Source: Actinomycetes bacterium
Lineage (GTDB): Bacteria; Actinomycetota; Actinomycetes; S36-B12; GCA-2699445
Length of the DNA: 37,129 nt
Direction: 5' to 3'
Assembly: GCA_022599915.1 (NCBI GenBank)
Contig: JAHZLH010000003.1
Span: forward strand, 1-37,129
Part shown: piece after piece, positions 35,810-37,129 of the stretch
How the letters are laid out: every line of letters begins with the position of its first letter
Numbering within the stretch: position 1 is the first letter of the stretch
Notes under the pieces: model-generated
The model's input: the letters and a program-made list of their open reading frames with translations, nothing else
What the model was told of the DNA's origin: nothing
The model's database searches: none
Translations under genes and position numbers: made by a program

Positions 35810-36532
35810 ATGCGTAGTCGGATAGTTGCCAGTGTTGTCGCTGCGGGTGGGTTGATCGCGGGTGTGTTGTTGGTGCCGGGGGTGGTGTCCGCAGGCCCGC
35901 CGGTAGAAATCGGCACGAACGGCAAGACGTGTGTGCTGAAAGCCCAAGCAAAGTGCACCGGGGTTGTGGCGAAGTGGACAGTGGAGCATCACGGGAACGC
36001 GAAGAAAGCGAACCTCAGTAACGCGAAACTGCAAAGTGCTGATTTCCGTGGCGCGGACCTGACCAAAACCAAACTCACCAACACCACCCTGAAACACGCA
36101 AGGCTGCATGACGCGAACCTGAAGAAAGCCAACCTGAAAAGCGCCAACCTGAAACACGCCCAGTTGCCTGGTGCGAACCTGAAGAACGCTCAACTCGGAC
36201 CCGCCACCAACACCACGCCCAAAGGCCGGCAACTACGAGCCAACCCCAAATGCGCCCCCAACTGTAAAGGCGCGAACCTCGCCTACGCGAACCTGACCGA
36301 TGCAGACCTGACCGAAGCGAACCTGACCCACGCGTTGCTGAACTATGCGAACGTGTACGCCGCGAACCTGACCGATGCGAACCTGACCGAAGCGATCCTG
36401 TGGGGGGCGGACCTGCGCTATGCGGACCTGACCGGCGCGGACCTGTCGGACGCGTACCTGACCAGGGTCGCGCCGACATTCTGCAATACGACCATGCCGG
36501 ACGGCAGCATCAACAACGACAACTGCCCCTGA
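35810..36532 (+). CDS. secreted pentapeptide-repeat protein
   Basis: A 240-residue protein. A signal peptide (about 1-28, cut near VVSA) is followed by a short cysteine-containing region and two blocks of A(N/D)LxxA pentapeptides, about 64-130 and 154-218. A 23-residue insert with CAPNC separates them. The cap TFCNTTMPDGSINNDNC closes the protein, as in many pentapeptide proteins. Each block should form a quadrilateral beta-helix. Five or six Cys outside the repeats may form disulfides after export. It is flanked by the 39-bp direct repeats. The function is unknown; the secretion argues against the gyrase-mimic role of cytoplasmic Qnr/MfpA proteins. Confidence 0.85.
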   Translation: MRSRIVASVVAAGGLIAGVLLVPGVVSAGPPVEIGTNGKTCVLKAQAKCTGVVAKWTVEHHGNAKKANLSNAKLQSADFRGADLTKTKLTNTTLKHARLHDANLKKANLKSANLKHAQLPGANLKNAQLGPATNTTPKGRQLRANPKCAPNCKGANLAYANLTDADLTEANLTHALLNYANVYAANLTDANLTEAILWGADLRYADLTGADLSDAYLTRVAPTFCNTTMPDGSINNDNCP

Positions 36533-36560
36533 CCAGACAGTCGTCGGGGGGTGTCTGCCC

Positions 36561-36599
36561 GGGTCACCATCCTGGGTCGCCGTAATCGATGCGGTTAGC
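36561..36599 (-). repeat. 39-bp imperfect direct repeat, copy 2
   Basis: This is the partner of 35733-35771, and it covers the 3' end and stop codon of the small gene at 36564-36752. The two copies flank the pentapeptide gene in the same orientation about 830 bp apart. Confidence 0.8.
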
Positions 36600-36752
36600 G
36601 GTCATGAGCAGCAGTGTGGCTAGGTCTGCGAGTTCCTGCGGTGTGAGGACTAGGCCCGCGAGTATCGGGTCGAGTTGGGCGCCACCATCGTAGTCGTGGA
36701 TGAGTGGGGCGAGGGTGTCTTGGGTGAGGTTCATGCCGCTAGTTGACGGCAT
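36564..36752 (-). CDS. small protein of unknown function
   Basis: A protein of up to 62 residues; ATG 36734 would give 56. It is mostly one or two amphipathic helices (DPILAGLVLTPQELADLATLLLMTANRI) with the end DYGDPGW. C-rich third codon positions suggest real coding. No ribosome site is clear. Its C-terminus is duplicated as a fragment upstream of the pentapeptide gene, showing that this sequence has been copied or partly deleted locally. No family recognised. Confidence 0.5.
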   Translation of the reverse strand: MPSTSGMNLTQDTLAPLIHDYDGGAQLDPILAGLVLTPQELADLATLLLMTANRIDYGDPGW

Positions 36753-36944
36753 CTAGTCGGGGGTGTGGTGCTGGTTGTGGCTGTTGTGGACTGGTGAGGG
36801 TGGCTGGTGGTTGTGGGTTACTAGGAACGCCAGCCAACCGGGCGTAAAGGTGTCTTCCCCCGCATGTGGATGGCGTCCTTGGGGGAGTAGTGACCGTTCT
36901 GATCGCCGCTTAGTGGATTTTTGAGTGGATTTGCCAGAGGGGTC

Positions 36945-36962
36945 CGGGTCCGTGTGGACCCG
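36945..36962 (-). terminator. hairpin downstream of tRNA-Pro
   Basis: CGGGTCC, loop GTGT, GGACCCG: a perfect 7-bp stem 27 nt past the 3' end of the tRNA on the minus strand. It has no strong T-run. It probably ends the tRNA transcript. Confidence 0.5.
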
Positions 36963-36988
36963 AAACCCCGTCTGACTAGGGAAAACTC

Positions 36989-37065
<77 letters not shown>

Positions 37066-37129
37066 TGCCGCTGCAACAGAATAGCCGACAGCATTCAGGC
37101 AGCTGCGTGCGGCGCGGAGGTCAGTACCC

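Noticed and set aside
35663-36232. 189-aa minus-strand frame over the pentapeptide gene
   Set aside because: Antisense shadow of the A(N/D)LxxA repeats; no ribosome site, and it runs across the promoter region.

Overview
The window is a 37.1 kb piece of a chromosome from a member of the Actinomycetota with moderately high GC. The backbone gene order tlyA, nadK, recN, pyrG, NUDIX, xerD, scpA, scpB, RluB-type synthase, cmk, der matches the order I know from Mycobacterium tuberculosis (Rv1694 to Rv1713). A green-tuned proton-pumping rhodopsin of the actinorhodopsin/xanthorhodopsin type suggests a planktonic, sunlit-water lineage. The genus cannot be fixed from the sequence alone.

Region 1 (1-8200): the lysine-rich tail of a truncated gene, a small acidic protein and the rRNA methyltransferase TlyA. 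Then comes a branched-chain amino acid type ABC uptake system: substrate-binding lipoprotein on +, and permeases, ATPases and a CaiB-type CoA transferase on -. This module sits between tlyA and nadK, which are neighbours in many actinobacteria. Its LivH permease carries an unusual secreted beta-sandwich domain at its N-terminus.

Region 2 (8200-22360): the housekeeping block. It holds NAD kinase, RecN, a DUF885 metallo-hydrolase, CTP synthase, a NUDIX ADP-ribose pyrophosphatase, a TauE-type exporter on -, XerD, ScpA/ScpB (condensin partners), an RluB-type pseudouridine synthase, AroH chorismate mutase, CMP kinase, Der GTPase and a small DUF2568-type membrane protein. Many junctions overlap by a few bases (ATGA or TAATG), so translation is probably coupled. 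Compared with related genomes, the ParA gene between xerD and scpA and the prephenate dehydrogenase after aroH are absent.

Region 3 (22360-33400): accessory genes for light use and for the envelope or lipids. A 16-bp perfect terminator hairpin separates the DUF2568 gene from the rhodopsin. After that come a secreted lipase-like hydrolase coupled to an unknown polytopic membrane protein, a CREST-type ceramidase, a patatin-like phospholipase, a lipoprotein polysaccharide deacetylase, a DUF3303-like small protein and an MMPL exporter with operator-like palindromes upstream.

Region 4 (33400-37129): surface-protein DNA. A secreted Ig-like/Fn3/beta-helix protein is split into two reading frames by an apparent 1-nt frameshift. 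A secreted pentapeptide-repeat protein is flanked by a 39-bp imperfect direct repeat that encodes the C-terminus of a small protein. The window ends with a tRNA-Pro(GGG). No insertion sequence, CRISPR array or phage gene was recognised.
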